A stretch of DNA of 64,000 nt from Rufibacter hautae (GCF_008271695.1 NZ_VKKY01000001.1:676589-740588); one strand, 5' to 3'. Shown: positions 37,161 through 46,584, counted from the first letter of the stretch. Numbers and translations: made by a program. The notes: generated from the letters alone by a model not told the origin.

Positions 37161-38075
37161 TTACACAAACAGACCTTCCACTGACAGGTAACGCTCGCCG
37201 GTGTCATAGCAGAAGGTAAGAATACGGGCACCCGGCTCCACCTCAGAAATTTTCTGGGCTACCGCCGCCAACGAACCTCCCGAGGAAACCCCAATGAAGA
37301 GTCCTTCCTCCTTGGCCGCCCGGCGGGCATATTCAAAAGCATCTTTGGGGTCTACCTGAATCACGCCGTCCAACACAGACATGTCCATGATTTTAGGAAT
37401 GAAGCCCGCGCCCACGCCTTGGATAGGGTGCGGACCAGGAGCGCCGCCGCTCAGCACCGGCGATAAGGTAGGCTCTACGGCAAACACCTTCAGGTTAGGG
37501 AATTTCTCTTTCAAGACTCTTCCAACGCCCGTGATGTGGCCGCCGGTGCCTACCCCCGTAATGAGGTAGTCAAATCCATCCGGGAAATCATTCAGGACTT
37601 CCTGAGCCGTGGTTTCTACGTGGATGCGGGTATTGGCCTCGTTCTCAAACTGCATAGGAATCCAGGCGTTCTCGTTTTCGGCGGCCAGTTCGTGGGCCCT
37701 TGCGATGGCACCATTCATGCCTTTCTCGCGCGGGGTCAGTTCCAGGTGGGCACCGTAGGCAGCCATCAGACGGCGGCGCTCAATAGACATGGACTCTGGC
37801 ATGACCAAAGTAAGTTCATAGCCTTTTACGGCGGCTACCATGGCCAAGCCTACCCCCGTGTTGCCTGAGGTGGGCTCAATGATATGGCTGTGGGGCTTTA
37901 GTAACCCGCGTTGCTCCGCATCTTCAATCATGGACAGGGCAATACGGTCTTTGATGCTCCCGCCGGGGTTGGCACGCTCCAGTTTCATCCAAACCTGCGC
38001 CTCGGGGCCAAATAACTTGTTGATTCGTACGGTGGGGGTATCCCCGATGGTCTGCAATATGCTTTCTGCTTTCAT
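37161..38075 (-). CDS. cysK: Cysteine synthase (O-acetylserine sulfhydrylase)
   Basis: A PLP enzyme that makes cysteine from O-acetylserine and sulfide. It has 304 aa, the family length. The PLP Lys is in [17 protein letters not shown] (about residue 42); the substrate loop is [13 protein letters not shown] and the PLP phosphate loop is [15 protein letters not shown]. The serine near the PLP pyridine is in [12 protein letters not shown]. It lies directly downstream of the cysE-type gene on the same strand. The CysK versus CysM subtype cannot be settled here. Confidence 0.93.
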   Translation of the reverse strand: MKAESILQTIGDTPTVRINKLFGPEAQVWMKLERANPGGSIKDRIALSMIEDAEQRGLLKPHSHIIEPTSGNTGVGLAMVAAVKGYELTLVMPESMSIERRRLMAAYGAHLELTPREKGMNGAIARAHELAAENENAWIPMQFENEANTRIHVETTAQEVLNDFPDGFDYLITGVGTGGHITGVGRVLKEKFPNLKVFAVEPTLSPVLSGGAPGPHPIQGVGAGFIPKIMDMSVLDGVIQVDPKDAFEYARRAAKEEGLFIGVSSGGSLAAVAQKISEVEPGARILTFCYDTGERYLSVEGLFV

Positions 38076-38137
38076 CTCGTAAGGTTTACGTTAGAATTGT
38101 ACCCACCCAGGCAAGTATCCTGGCCCAAGGCTTGGCA

Positions 38138-38145
38138 CAAATGTA
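38138..38145 (-). promoter_or_regulatory. -7 promoter box of the cysteine synthase gene
   Basis: Minus-strand TACATTTG in the 102-bp gap between cysE and cysK, about 60 bp before the start. It suggests cysK has its own promoter in addition to read-through. Confidence 0.5.
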
Positions 38146-38177
38146 AAATTATTTCACTAATCCCATAAAGGGTAAAA

Positions 38178-39011
38178 CTAAATAGAGAAATCAAGAATGT
38201 CCTCTGGTGCCTCAGATCGGCTTACCTTGATTTGCGCCCGGTGATACAGCCGCGAATACGCAGGTACGGTCTCGGTGAGCCAAACGTTACCCCCAATGAT
38301 GCTGTGCGCCCCAATCACGGTGTTGCCCCCCAGGATGGTGGCCCCGGCGTAGATGATCACGTTGTCTTCCAGGGTAGGATGGCGCTTGAGATCGGTCATG
38401 TACTTGGCCACGCTCAGAGCCCCCAGTGTCACACCCTGGTACAGCTTCACGTTTCGGCCAATGGTGGTGGTCTCGCCTATGACAATGCCGGTGCCGTGGT
38501 CAATGCAAAAGGGGAACCCAATCTGAGCGCCGGGGTGGATGTCTATGCCGGTGCGGCTGTGGGCGTACTCGGTTAAAATGCGCGGCAGCAGCGGAACGCC
38601 CTCCTGGTACAGCAGGTGCGCGATGCGGTACACGGCAATGCCATAGAAACCAGGGTAAGAGCGCATCACCTCCTCTATGTGGCGGGCCGCCGGATCTTCC
38701 TGCAAAATGAACTGGGCATCGGCGATGAGCCGCTCATGCAGGTGGGGCAACTGTTTCATGAACCGGTCCACGGTCTCGGGCGCCGGAAACCCGCTGATGT
38801 GCTGCACGCCTTCCAGCAGAGACTCCAGTTCCTGCTCCAGAAACGTGGCTTCCTGAGCCAGGGCATCGGCATCCTTGAAGGGCTGCTCAGCCAGCGGCGG
38901 GAAAAGCATCTGCAACAGCCGGTTCAGGAACTGGCAAAGCAGACCGGTGGGTATCCGGAGTTGGTTCTGCTGATGAAGGCTCCAGAGCCGATTCAAAAAT
39001 GATTCTTCCAT
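38178..39011 (-). CDS. cysE: Serine O-acetyltransferase
   Basis: It makes O-acetylserine from serine and acetyl-CoA, feeding the next gene. It has 277 aa. The N-terminal helical domain (about 1-130) is followed by the left-handed beta-helix with hexapeptide repeats. Active-site motifs are visible: GIDIHPGAQIGFPFCIDHGTG (conserved Asp/His pairs) and VIIYAGATILGGNTVIGA. The C-terminal tail ends DILDFSI, with the hydrophobic end that docks into CysK in other bacteria. Confidence 0.93.
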   Translation of the reverse strand: MEESFLNRLWSLHQQNQLRIPTGLLCQFLNRLLQMLFPPLAEQPFKDADALAQEATFLEQELESLLEGVQHISGFPAPETVDRFMKQLPHLHERLIADAQFILQEDPAARHIEEVMRSYPGFYGIAVYRIAHLLYQEGVPLLPRILTEYAHSRTGIDIHPGAQIGFPFCIDHGTGIVIGETTTIGRNVKLYQGVTLGALSVAKYMTDLKRHPTLEDNVIIYAGATILGGNTVIGAHSIIGGNVWLTETVPAYSRLYHRAQIKVSRSEAPEDILDFSI

Positions 39012-39077
39012 AAAAATAACCTACGAAATTATACCTCCCAGGGAAACAAAAACCTTCTCTCTTTCAGGTAGGCGACG

Positions 39078-39085
39078 CAAAGGTA
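39078..39085 (-). promoter_or_regulatory. -7 promoter box of cysE
   Basis: Minus-strand TACCTTTG, about 65 bp before the cysE ATG. No -33 TTTG at the usual distance. Confidence 0.5.
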
Positions 39086-39144
39086 AAGCCACCGGCAGGC
39101 AGATGCGCAGCGCCTGCGGTTTCTTCCAGTATAGCACCAACCTT

Positions 39145-39180
39145 GTTTTACGCTCGTTTTCACAGAATCGGGGGTAAAAC
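39145..39180. repeat. 36-nt palindromic repeat, copy 10
   Basis: GTTTTACGCTCGTTTTCA, then CAGAATCGGGGGTAAAAC. It is in the divergent gap between cysE and the ABC exporter, so it is not tied to a 3' end here. Confidence 0.7.
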
Positions 39181-39301
39181 GGAAATTAAGTTGCGGTAGG
39201 CCTGCCCGTATTTCTGGCCGCGGCGGCAATCTCTTTATTCTGTCCCCTACATTTTACTTAAAAGCGCGTAAGTAAAGGGCTTTTCAATAACTTCACCGCC
39301 T

Positions 39302-41155
39302 ATGGCATTCTGGGATAATCTAATAGGGAAGAAACCACCAAGGCAGGGACAGCCGCAACTTACCGTAAAGCAGCGGGTGAGTGCCCTGAAACACCTGCCG
39401 CCGTTCCTGAAGATGGTCTGGCAGACGAACCCGCGCATGGCGTTCATCAACGTGGTGCTGCGTCTGCTCAGGGCGGCCGTGCCGGTGGCCATGCTCTACG
39501 TGGGCCAGTTGATCATTGACGAGGTGGTGCGCCTCACCCAAACCAATGACAAACTGCTGGGCTATTTGCTCACGCTGGTGGCCATTGAATTCGGGTTGGC
39601 GGTGGTCTCGGATTTCCTTAACCGCGGCATCGCGCTGATTGACGGGCTGCTGGGCGATCTGTTTGCGAACCAGTCTTCGGTACGGCTCATGGAGCACGCC
39701 GCCGAGTTGGACCTGGACCAGTTTGAGGACTCGGCGTTCTATGACAAACTGGAACGCGCCCGCCGCCAAACCCTGAGCCGCACCATTCTCATGAGCCAGG
39801 TCTTGGGCCAGATGCAGGACATCCTCTCCATGATTTTCCTGGCCGCCGGTCTGATTGCCTTTTACCCGTGGCTTCTGCTGCTGCTGTTGGTGGCGGTGCT
39901 GCCGGCTTTCCTGGGCGAGTCGCACTTCAACGAGCGCAGCTACTCGCTGGTGCACGGCTGGACGCCCGAGCGCCGTGAACTGGACTACCTGCGCCAGACT
40001 GGTGCCAGCGATGATACGGCCAAGGAAGTAAAGATTTTCGGATTATCCGGGTTTCTGGTAGACCGCTTCCGCACGCTTTCTGATCAGTTTTACAAAGACA
40101 ACAAGAAACTGTCTACCCGCCGGGCAGGTTGGGGCAGTGTGTTTGCCGCACTGGGCAGCGCCGGATATTACGGAGCTTACGTGTACCTGCTCATGCAGAC
40201 GGTACAGGGCCAGGTTTCGTTGGGCCAATTGACCTTCCTCTCGGGCTCGTTCATGCGCCTGCGGGGCTTGCTGGAATCAGTACTCAACCGCTTCACCAGC
40301 GTGGCCGAGGGCGCACTGTACCTCCAGGATTTCTTTGATTTCTTTGAGCTGCAACCCCGCATTCGGCGGTTGGCATCGGCCCCACCTTTCCCGCGGCCCA
40401 TCCAACACGGCTTTACCTTTGAGAACGTGGGCTTCCAGTACCGCAACTCAGAGAAATGGGCTTTGCGCCACCTCAACTTCACCTTACACGCGGGCGAGAA
40501 ACTGGCATTGGTAGGCGAGAACGGCGCCGGCAAGACCACCATGGTGAAACTGCTCTCCCGCCTTTATGACCCTACCGAGGGCCGCATTCTGCTGGACGGC
40601 ATTGACCTGCGCGAGTACGACCCCGCTGATCTGCGCCGCGAGATTGGCGTCATTTTCCAGGACTTCGTGCGGTTCCAGATGAGCGCGGGCACCAACATCG
40701 CCATCGGGCGGATTGAAGAAAAAGAGAACCGACCCCGCATTCAGACCTCGGCGCAGCAAAGCCTGGCAGATACCGTCATCGCCAAACTTCCCGAGGGATA
40801 CGACCAGGTCATTGGCAGGCGCTTCAACAAAGGCGTGGACTTATCGGGTGGTGAGTGGCAGAAAATCGCGTTAGGAAGAGCCTATATGCGCGATGCCCAG
40901 CTCCTAATCCTGGATGAACCCACCGCCGCCCTTGATGCCCGCGCCGAGCATGAAGTCTTCCAGCGCTTTGCAGAACTGACCCAAGGCAAAACCGCCGTGC
41001 TCATTTCCCACCGCTTCTCCACCGTGCGCATGGCCGACCGGATTCTGGTTATTGAGAACGGGCAGTTCGTAGAGATGGGCTCCCACGAAGAACTCATCGC
41101 CAAAGGCACCCGCTACGCAGAATTGTTCAGATTGCAGGCGAAGGGATATTTGTAA
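39302..41155 (+). CDS. ABC exporter, fused permease and ATPase
   Basis: A 617-aa half-transporter of the MsbA/ABCB type, probably a homodimer in the inner membrane. The membrane domain covers about 45-340 with six helices. The NBD covers about 365-600: Walker A GENGAGKTT, Q-loop IGVIFQDFVRFQ, signature LSGGEWQKIALGRA, Walker B LLILDEPTAALD and switch His in AVLISHRFS. The coupling segment ELDYLRQTGASDDTAKEVKIF is typical of the family. The substrate is unknown (lipid, peptide or drug). It starts at the ATG at 39302. Confidence 0.9.
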   Translation: MAFWDNLIGKKPPRQGQPQLTVKQRVSALKHLPPFLKMVWQTNPRMAFINVVLRLLRAAVPVAMLYVGQLIIDEVVRLTQTNDKLLGYLLTLVAIEFGLAVVSDFLNRGIALIDGLLGDLFANQSSVRLMEHAAELDLDQFEDSAFYDKLERARRQTLSRTILMSQVLGQMQDILSMIFLAAGLIAFYPWLLLLLLVAVLPAFLGESHFNERSYSLVHGWTPERRELDYLRQTGASDDTAKEVKIFGLSGFLVDRFRTLSDQFYKDNKKLSTRRAGWGSVFAALGSAGYYGAYVYLLMQTVQGQVSLGQLTFLSGSFMRLRGLLESVLNRFTSVAEGALYLQDFFDFFELQPRIRRLASAPPFPRPIQHGFTFENVGFQYRNSEKWALRHLNFTLHAGEKLALVGENGAGKTTMVKLLSRLYDPTEGRILLDGIDLREYDPADLRREIGVIFQDFVRFQMSAGTNIAIGRIEEKENRPRIQTSAQQSLADTVIAKLPEGYDQVIGRRFNKGVDLSGGEWQKIALGRAYMRDAQLLILDEPTAALDARAEHEVFQRFAELTQGKTAVLISHRFSTVRMADRILVIENGQFVEMGSHEELIAKGTRYAELFRLQAKGYL

Positions 41156-41189
41156 AAACCTCTTCGTTTCTCAAAAACGGCCCTGAAAC
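41154..41189. repeat. 36-nt palindromic repeat, degenerate copy 11
   Basis: The right half AAAAACGGCCCTGAAAC is good and the left half is decayed. It fills the 36-bp gap between the convergent exporter and MFS genes. Confidence 0.45.
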
Positions 41190-41191
41190 AA

Positions 41192-42373
41192 TCAAGCTTC
41201 TACCCTTTTCTGAAACTTGCCCATCATCACGAACAAGAACGCCAGGAAACACAGGGCCGCGGCACCCCAGAACACGTAGGGAATAGCGCTGATCTCGTTT
41301 CCGTAAATCCAGCCGGAGGCGAAGGCCCCGATGCCGATACCGGCTTCCAAGGCGATGTACACGGTGGCCATGGCGCGGCCGCGGCGATCTGGGTGGCTTA
41401 GGTCAATGGCCCAGGCGTACAGCGTAGGCGAGTTCATGCCTGTCCCGAAACCATACAAGACGGCCGCCCCTAAGAACATAGCTTTGTTTTCCGCCAAGCC
41501 AAGCACCACCATGGACACAGCCATCATGAGTGTGGAAACTCTTAAAATGGGCACGCGGCCGTATTTATCAGAGGCTTTCCCGGCCAGGAAGCGTACGCCA
41601 ATGGAAGAGACGGTGTAGAAAGTAAAGAACAGCCCTTTGTTCTGGATGCCCAGGTGCTGGCTGAAATCTGGGGTGACGGTGAGCACGGCGCCGTAGCAAG
41701 ACAGCGTGAGCAGCATCACAATGAACGTAGGCAAAACCCGCGGCTCAAAAATCTCATCCTTCTTGATGCGCAGCAACCCGGTCCTGAACTTCTGCGGATT
41801 GGGCAGGGTCTCTTTCAGGTTCACCAGCACTAGGATAGAAAGCAGTGCCATCCCCGACGAGGAATAGAAAAGCGCATCTAAAGAGAAATGCCGGCTGAAC
41901 TCTCCGCCAATGGCTGGTCCGGCGGCCAAGCCCAGACTTCCGGCCAACCCGAAAATACCGATGGCGGCGCCTCTCCGCTCCAGTGGTACAATATCGGCGA
42001 TGTAGGCGGCTTCGCCGGTAGGCGTGAACCCGGTGGAAAATCCGTGGATGAGCCGCAAGAGCAAAAACGCAAAAACGGTGGTGAGCAGCGGGTACAGCAG
42101 ACTACACAGAATACAGACGGCCACCCCGAAATACATGACCGGCAAGCGGCCCACGGTATCGGTGAGTTTGCCGCTGAACGGGCGCGAGAGCCCGGCGGTG
42201 AGCGTGAACAACCCGATGATGTAGCCTTTGTAATCGGCGCCGCCCAGGTGGGTGAGGAAGTTGGGCAACTCGGGGATGATCATGTTGAAACTAGCCGAAA
42301 AGAGAAACGAGCTCAGGCACAGCATCCAGAAACGAAACGAGTAGGTAGTGGTAGCGGGGGAAGCAGTAATCAT
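41192..42373 (-). CDS. MFS transporter
   Basis: A 393-aa inner-membrane transporter with about 12 hydrophobic helices. It carries the MFS loop pattern GLSRPFSGKLTDTVGRLPVMY between helices 2 and 3 and its echo FLAGKASDKYGRVPIL in the second half. The frame is open to 42433, but the start at 42373 (MITASPATTTYS) is chosen because the upstream part covers a palindrome copy, and a -7-like box (GACCTTTG) lies 12 bp before the ATG. Its relatives are multidrug or metabolite exporters; the substrate is unknown. Confidence 0.87.
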   Translation of the reverse strand: MITASPATTTYSFRFWMLCLSSFLFSASFNMIIPELPNFLTHLGGADYKGYIIGLFTLTAGLSRPFSGKLTDTVGRLPVMYFGVAVCILCSLLYPLLTTVFAFLLLRLIHGFSTGFTPTGEAAYIADIVPLERRGAAIGIFGLAGSLGLAAGPAIGGEFSRHFSLDALFYSSSGMALLSILVLVNLKETLPNPQKFRTGLLRIKKDEIFEPRVLPTFIVMLLTLSCYGAVLTVTPDFSQHLGIQNKGLFFTFYTVSSIGVRFLAGKASDKYGRVPILRVSTLMMAVSMVVLGLAENKAMFLGAAVLYGFGTGMNSPTLYAWAIDLSHPDRRGRAMATVYIALEAGIGIGAFASGWIYGNEISAIPYVFWGAAALCFLAFLFVMMGKFQKRVEA

Positions 42374-42414
42374 AACGGGCGCAAAGGTCTGCATTTTTAA
42401 GACAATCGCTCTGC

Positions 42415-42450
42415 GTTTCTCCCCCATTTTCATTAAAGCAGGGCAAAAAC
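42415..42450. repeat. 36-nt palindromic repeat, copy 12
   Basis: GTTTCTCCCCCATTTTCA, then TTAAAGCAGGGCAAAAAC. It is in the divergent gap between the MFS gene and the HEAT-cyclophilin gene. Confidence 0.6.
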
Positions 42451-42529
42451 GGCATTTCGTTTTCTACCGGCTGGTGGCCATGCCGAAGACTCAGGACAGT
42501 TTTGTATCTTCCGTGCTCAAGTGCTCTTT

Positions 42530-44467
42530 ATGAAAAAACAGATCAGAAACGCCGCTGCTTTGCTTTTGTTGGCTGTTGCCTGCCGTCAGCCCGCCCAGCA
42601 AAGTGCTCTAAACGGCGTGAATAAATTCAGCGACGCCACCCTGCGCAAAATCTACACCCTGCAGGACGAACGCAAAACCCAGGAACTGCTCGCCTTTCTG
42701 GAGCGCCCCGAGACCATGTACCGCCGCGAGGCAGTCCTGGCCTTCGGATCGGTGCAGGACAGCACAGCGGTTCCCGCTTTAGCAGCCGCCCTGAAAGACC
42801 CTGAGCCTGAGGTCCGGAAAGGCAGCGCCTATGCCTTGGGGCAGATAGGCAGTGCCTCGGCAGAACCGGCGCTCATGGAAGCCTATAACCAGGAACAGAA
42901 CATCCCGGTGAGGGCCGAGATTCTGGAAGCTTGGGGCAAATGCGCCTCGCAGAACGGCTTGGACATGATCTCCAGGTACACGGCACAACCGCAGATGGAG
43001 GCAGCGCAGGCCTGGGCCCTTTACCGCGCCGGCCAACGGAAACTCAACTACACGGGGGCCATCACCAAAGCCGCGGCCTTGCTAACCTCAGGTCAGGAAG
43101 AAGCCCGTTTAGGTGCCGCGCACTTTCTGGGCCGCACCGCCAAACTGGACCCCAGTCCGGCCAAAGCCCAGGTTTTCAAAGTAGTTCAGCAAGACCCCAG
43201 CGCCAACGTACGCATGGCCGCGGCCCTGGCCTTAGGCAAAATGACCGATACCGTAGGCCTGGCTCCTGTAGTCAATGCGGTTCTACGGAAAGACCCTGAT
43301 TACCGCGTCCGGATCAATGCCGTGCGACCTTTGTACCAATTGCCCTACGAGGCGGTACAAGCCTCCGCCTGGAACACCCTCTTAGACAAACATCCGCTCG
43401 TAGCCCTCAGTGCTGCCGAGTACCTGACCGCCAAAGCGCCCGCTACAGAATCTGCACGGTTATTGGAAGCAGCCAACGTTCAGAAAGACTGGCGCGTACG
43501 GGCCACTTTGTTCGGGGCTGCCCTGGCCTCTGCGGGGCAGAAGCAGCCGGTAGTCCAGCAGATTCAAGAGCGGTTTGCCTCCGCGAAAAACCCGTACGAG
43601 AAAGCGGCCTTGCTCACGGCCCTCAGCAAAGATGCGGCCCAGTACCCGTTCATTGAACAGCAGACCTTCGGGGCCCCTCACCCAGCCATCAGCACGGCGG
43701 GTATGGAGGCCTTAGCGGCTATCAGAGGGCAGAAAAACTTCGATACTTCTGCAGCAGGTGTTTTCAACTCGATTTTCCAGAAAGCCATCCAATCTGGCGA
43801 TGTGGCCATGGTGGGGATTGCCGCAGGCGCCATCCGGAACCCGGACCTGAACCTGAAGAACGCCTATGCAGACCGCTCTTTCCTGACCCAGGCCCGCGAC
43901 AAACTCACCCTTCCCCGCGACATAGAAACGTACCTGGAACTGCAGAAAACCCTGGATTACCTGGAGGGCAAAACCTCAGCGCCAACGCCAGCCACCCCGT
44001 TCAGCCATCCCATCAACTGGACCACGGTAAACAAGCTGCAGAAAAATCAGAAGGCCCGCCTAATGACGTCTAAAGGTGAGATCACCTTTGAACTGCTGGT
44101 GGAAGATGCGCCCGGATCGGTGGCCAATTTTGTGGAGTTGCTGGAGCAGGGCTTTTTCAATGGCAAGAATTACCACCGCGTGGTCCCTAACTTCGTGGCC
44201 CAGGGCGGCTGCCCCCGCGGCGATGGCTGGGGCTCCTCGGACTACGCCATCCGCAGCGAGTTCGCGGACCTGAACTACCTGGAAGGCTACGTAGGCATGG
44301 CCTCGGCGGGCAAAGACACCGAAAGCTGCCAATGGTTTATCACCCACTCTCCCACCCCGCACCTTGACGGCAAATACACCATCTTCGCCCGCGTCATCAA
44401 AGGCATGGATGTGGTGCATCAGTTGAACATTGGGGATAGGATTGAGAAGGTGGAGTTAATTAAATAG
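42530..44467 (+). CDS. HEAT-repeat lipoprotein fused to a cyclophilin domain
   Basis: A 645-aa protein from the ATG at 42530. The N-terminal signal ends in a lipobox-like LLLAVACRQ, so it is probably a periplasmic lipoprotein. Residues about 50-470 form HEAT/armadillo-like helical repeats (YALGQIGSASAEPALMEAY, AAALALGKMTDTVGLAPVV). Residues about 510-645 form a peptidyl-prolyl isomerase: FELLVEDAPGSVANFVELL, YHRVVPNFVAQGGCPRGDG and CQWFITHSPTPHLDGKYTIF. Known cyclophilins carry the active Arg in the second motif, present here (HRVV). It may be a periplasmic folding helper with a docking scaffold; this is inference. Confidence 0.92.
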   Translation: MKKQIRNAAALLLLAVACRQPAQQSALNGVNKFSDATLRKIYTLQDERKTQELLAFLERPETMYRREAVLAFGSVQDSTAVPALAAALKDPEPEVRKGSAYALGQIGSASAEPALMEAYNQEQNIPVRAEILEAWGKCASQNGLDMISRYTAQPQMEAAQAWALYRAGQRKLNYTGAITKAAALLTSGQEEARLGAAHFLGRTAKLDPSPAKAQVFKVVQQDPSANVRMAAALALGKMTDTVGLAPVVNAVLRKDPDYRVRINAVRPLYQLPYEAVQASAWNTLLDKHPLVALSAAEYLTAKAPATESARLLEAANVQKDWRVRATLFGAALASAGQKQPVVQQIQERFASAKNPYEKAALLTALSKDAAQYPFIEQQTFGAPHPAISTAGMEALAAIRGQKNFDTSAAGVFNSIFQKAIQSGDVAMVGIAAGAIRNPDLNLKNAYADRSFLTQARDKLTLPRDIETYLELQKTLDYLEGKTSAPTPATPFSHPINWTTVNKLQKNQKARLMTSKGEITFELLVEDAPGSVANFVELLEQGFFNGKNYHRVVPNFVAQGGCPRGDGWGSSDYAIRSEFADLNYLEGYVGMASAGKDTESCQWFITHSPTPHLDGKYTIFARVIKGMDVVHQLNIGDRIEKVELIK

Positions 44468-44501
44468 CTAGTTTGATTTCACTAGCCAAGCTACCATAAA
44501 T

Positions 44502-44762
44502 ATGAGGTCATTCGTCCTTTGGATCATCATTTTGGGTTCTACTGTCTTAGCCCTTCTTTTTGGCATCACTTGGTCCTCAAGATTGAACTTAGAGTATAAT
44601 GAAGAAGGTCGTTACTTCGATACTAATGCTTTAGTTACCTATGACCAAGCCGCATTACTCGTTTATGGGGCATTAACGCTGCTTTTTACTCTAATTGGAA
44701 TTGGCGGCTATATATACACAGCTAAATCATTTAACAACCTGATTAAAGAAGTGAAACTTTGA
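44502..44762 (+). CDS. Small two-helix membrane protein
   Basis: An 86-aa protein from the ATG at 44502. Two membrane helices (about 4-24 and 51-71) flank a soluble loop of about 25 residues with LEYNEEGRYFDTNALVTYD. No family is recognised. It lies 35 bp after the HEAT-cyclophilin gene on the same strand and may be co-transcribed. The base composition is more AT-rich than its left neighbour. Confidence 0.65.
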   Translation: MRSFVLWIIILGSTVLALLFGITWSSRLNLEYNEEGRYFDTNALVTYDQAALLVYGALTLLFTLIGIGGYIYTAKSFNNLIKEVKL

Positions 44763-44893
44763 AATTGTAAAGAAGCAAGCAGTTTACAGAAACAGAGTTC
44801 TTCCTATTGTCATCCTGAAAGGATCTTGTGGACGGACTAGAGAAGCCTTTCCTATTCAAGTTATAAGCTAGGGCACAATCATAGGACTAGAAA

Positions 44894-45718
44894 ATGAACT
44901 TCGCCTTTAAACAAAAGAAATTCAGGGAGCCTGATAACACGGCTGTATTCACAACAACTTTTGTAATGAAAGAGCAGTCGCTCATCACATTAGTCACTCA
45001 TGAACTGGATGGAGATTGGCAATTTTTCGGGAATGATCTATTTGAGGATGTTCTGACGGTTGCAATGGTAGTTTCTCTGGAAGAAATAATAATGAAAGAT
45101 AAAACTTTATTGCAAGTAGCTGATGTACCTATTGGTTACAAAGCTACTAGAACCAGTAAATCGGAAAAATGGACAATTGCAAAGATTGAGTACGAGGAAG
45201 ATGAACTAGCGGAGATGGGATTCTACTGCTCTGTTTGTGATCTATATCATAGAGATGTCCCTATGGCTTATGGTGCTCAGGCACCATACCAGTACTCTAA
45301 TATACCTGAGGAAGAGTTAGAAGAAAGGAGTGAACTCAATCAGGATTTCTGTGTAATTGATGGGAAAGAGTTTTATCACAAAGGACAAATTAGAATCAAG
45401 GTATCAGAGAAAGAGGAATATTTTGCCTGGAATGTTTGGGTATCTATCAGTGAGGCAGACTTCTTACAAGCAAATGAGTCTCTCTTTGAAGAAAACAGGA
45501 TGTTGCAAGAGCCTTATTCAGGAAAGTTAGCAACAAGCTTAGAATGCTACCCAGAAACTCTGGGATTAGAAGTTAAGATGTATACCCAAGAGGTCGGGCT
45601 TATTCCCTCTATTGAGTTACTTGAATCTGACCATCCGCTCTTCTTAGAGCAGGAAAATGGAGTTGACATGGCCCGTGTTATTGAGTTTGCAAAGACAATA
45701 ATCTATGGCCATAACTAG
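44894..45718 (+). CDS. DUF2199 protein with an extra N-terminal domain
   Basis: A 274-aa cytoplasmic protein. The C-terminal part (about 112-270) has the DUF2199 pattern: zinc-ribbon-like YCSVCDLYH, then DFCVIDGKEFYHKGQI, WNVWVSISEADF, LGLEVKMYTQ and ESDHPLFLEQENG. The N-terminal part (about 1-105) is a second small domain with ELDGDWQFFGND and DVPIGYKATR, which looks like a DUF2185-type fold. Proteins of this kind occur near immunity genes, but no toxin is present here. It is AT-rich compared with neighbours, hinting at a transferred gene. Confidence 0.75.
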   Translation: MNFAFKQKKFREPDNTAVFTTTFVMKEQSLITLVTHELDGDWQFFGNDLFEDVLTVAMVVSLEEIIMKDKTLLQVADVPIGYKATRTSKSEKWTIAKIEYEEDELAEMGFYCSVCDLYHRDVPMAYGAQAPYQYSNIPEEELEERSELNQDFCVIDGKEFYHKGQIRIKVSEKEEYFAWNVWVSISEADFLQANESLFEENRMLQEPYSGKLATSLECYPETLGLEVKMYTQEVGLIPSIELLESDHPLFLEQENGVDMARVIEFAKTIIYGHN

Positions 45719-45753
45719 AAAAGGCGTTTCATAAGAGGTACTAGAAAGAACGT

Positions 45754-45793
45754 AAAAGCAGAAGCCTCTTCATATGAAGAGGCTTCTGCTTTT
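45754..45793 (+). terminator. Strong terminator between convergent genes
   Basis: Perfect 18-bp arms (45754-45771 and 45776-45793), loop ATAT. An A run on the left and a T run on the right allow use in both directions. Confidence 0.9.
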
Positions 45794-45804
45794 ATCTAGA
45801 ATCT

Positions 45805-45841
45805 GTTTAGAGGAAGATTTTCCAAAAACAGCCTCTAAAAC
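45805..45841. repeat. Palindromic repeat, copy 13 (37 nt)
   Basis: GTTTAGAGGAAGATTTTCC, then AAAAACAGCCTCTAAAAC; one base longer than the rule. It ends 2 bp before the rsmG stop codon. Confidence 0.7.
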
Positions 45842-45843
45842 AC

Positions 45844-46485
45844 CTAAGCCGTGGGATGCAGCGGTACGTACACCACCTTCTTCGTCTCGAAGAAGTCTTC
45901 CTGGAAATAGCTGCTCAGGTCAAACACTTCATGCAAAAGACCAGACTCAGCCAACTCCTCGGTTAGGTCGCCGCCTTTGAGGTAGTATAGCCCCTGGCCG
46001 GGCACCGATTCCTTTTTGTAGCTGAACTGAATCCACTGGTAGAAAGTAGCCAAACGGGCCACCGCGCGGCTCACAATGAAATCATACTTTTCGTGCACCT
46101 GCTCGGCGCGGGTGTGGGTGGCTTTCACGTTGTGCAGACGCAGTTCCTGGGCAATCTCCTGCACCACATGAATCTTCTTCCCGATGGAATCTACCAGGTG
46201 AAACTTCACCTCGGGGAACAGGATGGCCAAGGGCAAACCCGGCAAGCCACCGCCGGTTCCTACATCCATCACTGAAGAGCCCGCCGGGAACTGCACCACT
46301 TTGGCAATTCCCAAGGAATGCAGCAGGTGGTTCACCATCAGGTTGTCCATGTCTTTGCGGGAAATCACGTTGATTTTGGAATTCCACTCCACGTACAGCT
46401 CCGCTAGACGGGCAAATTGTTGCTGTTGCTCTTGAGTAAGATCAGGGAAGTAGTGCAGTAGGATATCGGCGGATGTTGGGTTCAT
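45844..46485 (-). CDS. rsmG: 16S rRNA (guanine-527-N7) methyltransferase
   Basis: It methylates G527 of 16S rRNA with SAM. It has 213 aa, the normal length. The SAM site is MDVGTGGGLPGLPLAI (about residues 70-85); the N-terminal WNSKINVISRKD and the later FIVSRAVARL are RsmG signatures. It starts at the ATG at 46485. A -7 box lies 5 bp upstream, so the mRNA may be leaderless. Confidence 0.95.
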   Translation of the reverse strand: MNPTSADILLHYFPDLTQEQQQQFARLAELYVEWNSKINVISRKDMDNLMVNHLLHSLGIAKVVQFPAGSSVMDVGTGGGLPGLPLAILFPEVKFHLVDSIGKKIHVVQEIAQELRLHNVKATHTRAEQVHEKYDFIVSRAVARLATFYQWIQFSYKKESVPGQGLYYLKGGDLTEELAESGLLHEVFDLSSYFQEDFFETKKVVYVPLHPTA

Positions 46486-46490
46486 AGGCT

Positions 46491-46498
46491 CAAAGATA
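46491..46498 (-). promoter_or_regulatory. -7 promoter box of rsmG
   Basis: Minus-strand TATCTTTG followed by AGCCT and then the ATG. Confidence 0.5.
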
Positions 46499-46548
46499 AG
46501 GAAAGGAGTCCTGAGTCTTGGGTCCTGAGTTAAAAATGAGTCTGTTCC

Positions 46549-46584
46549 GTTTTAGATCTGTTTTCAGGAAAAGAAACTAAAAAC
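46549..46584. repeat. 36-nt palindromic repeat, copy 14
   Basis: GTTTTAGATCTGTTTTCA, then GGAAAAGAAACTAAAAAC. The flanks (GTTCC before, GGAAC after) extend the dyad symmetry. Confidence 0.75.

Noticed and set aside
39320-39955. A leftward frame inside the ABC exporter gene
   Set aside because: His/Gln-rich antisense shadow; no promoter or family signature.
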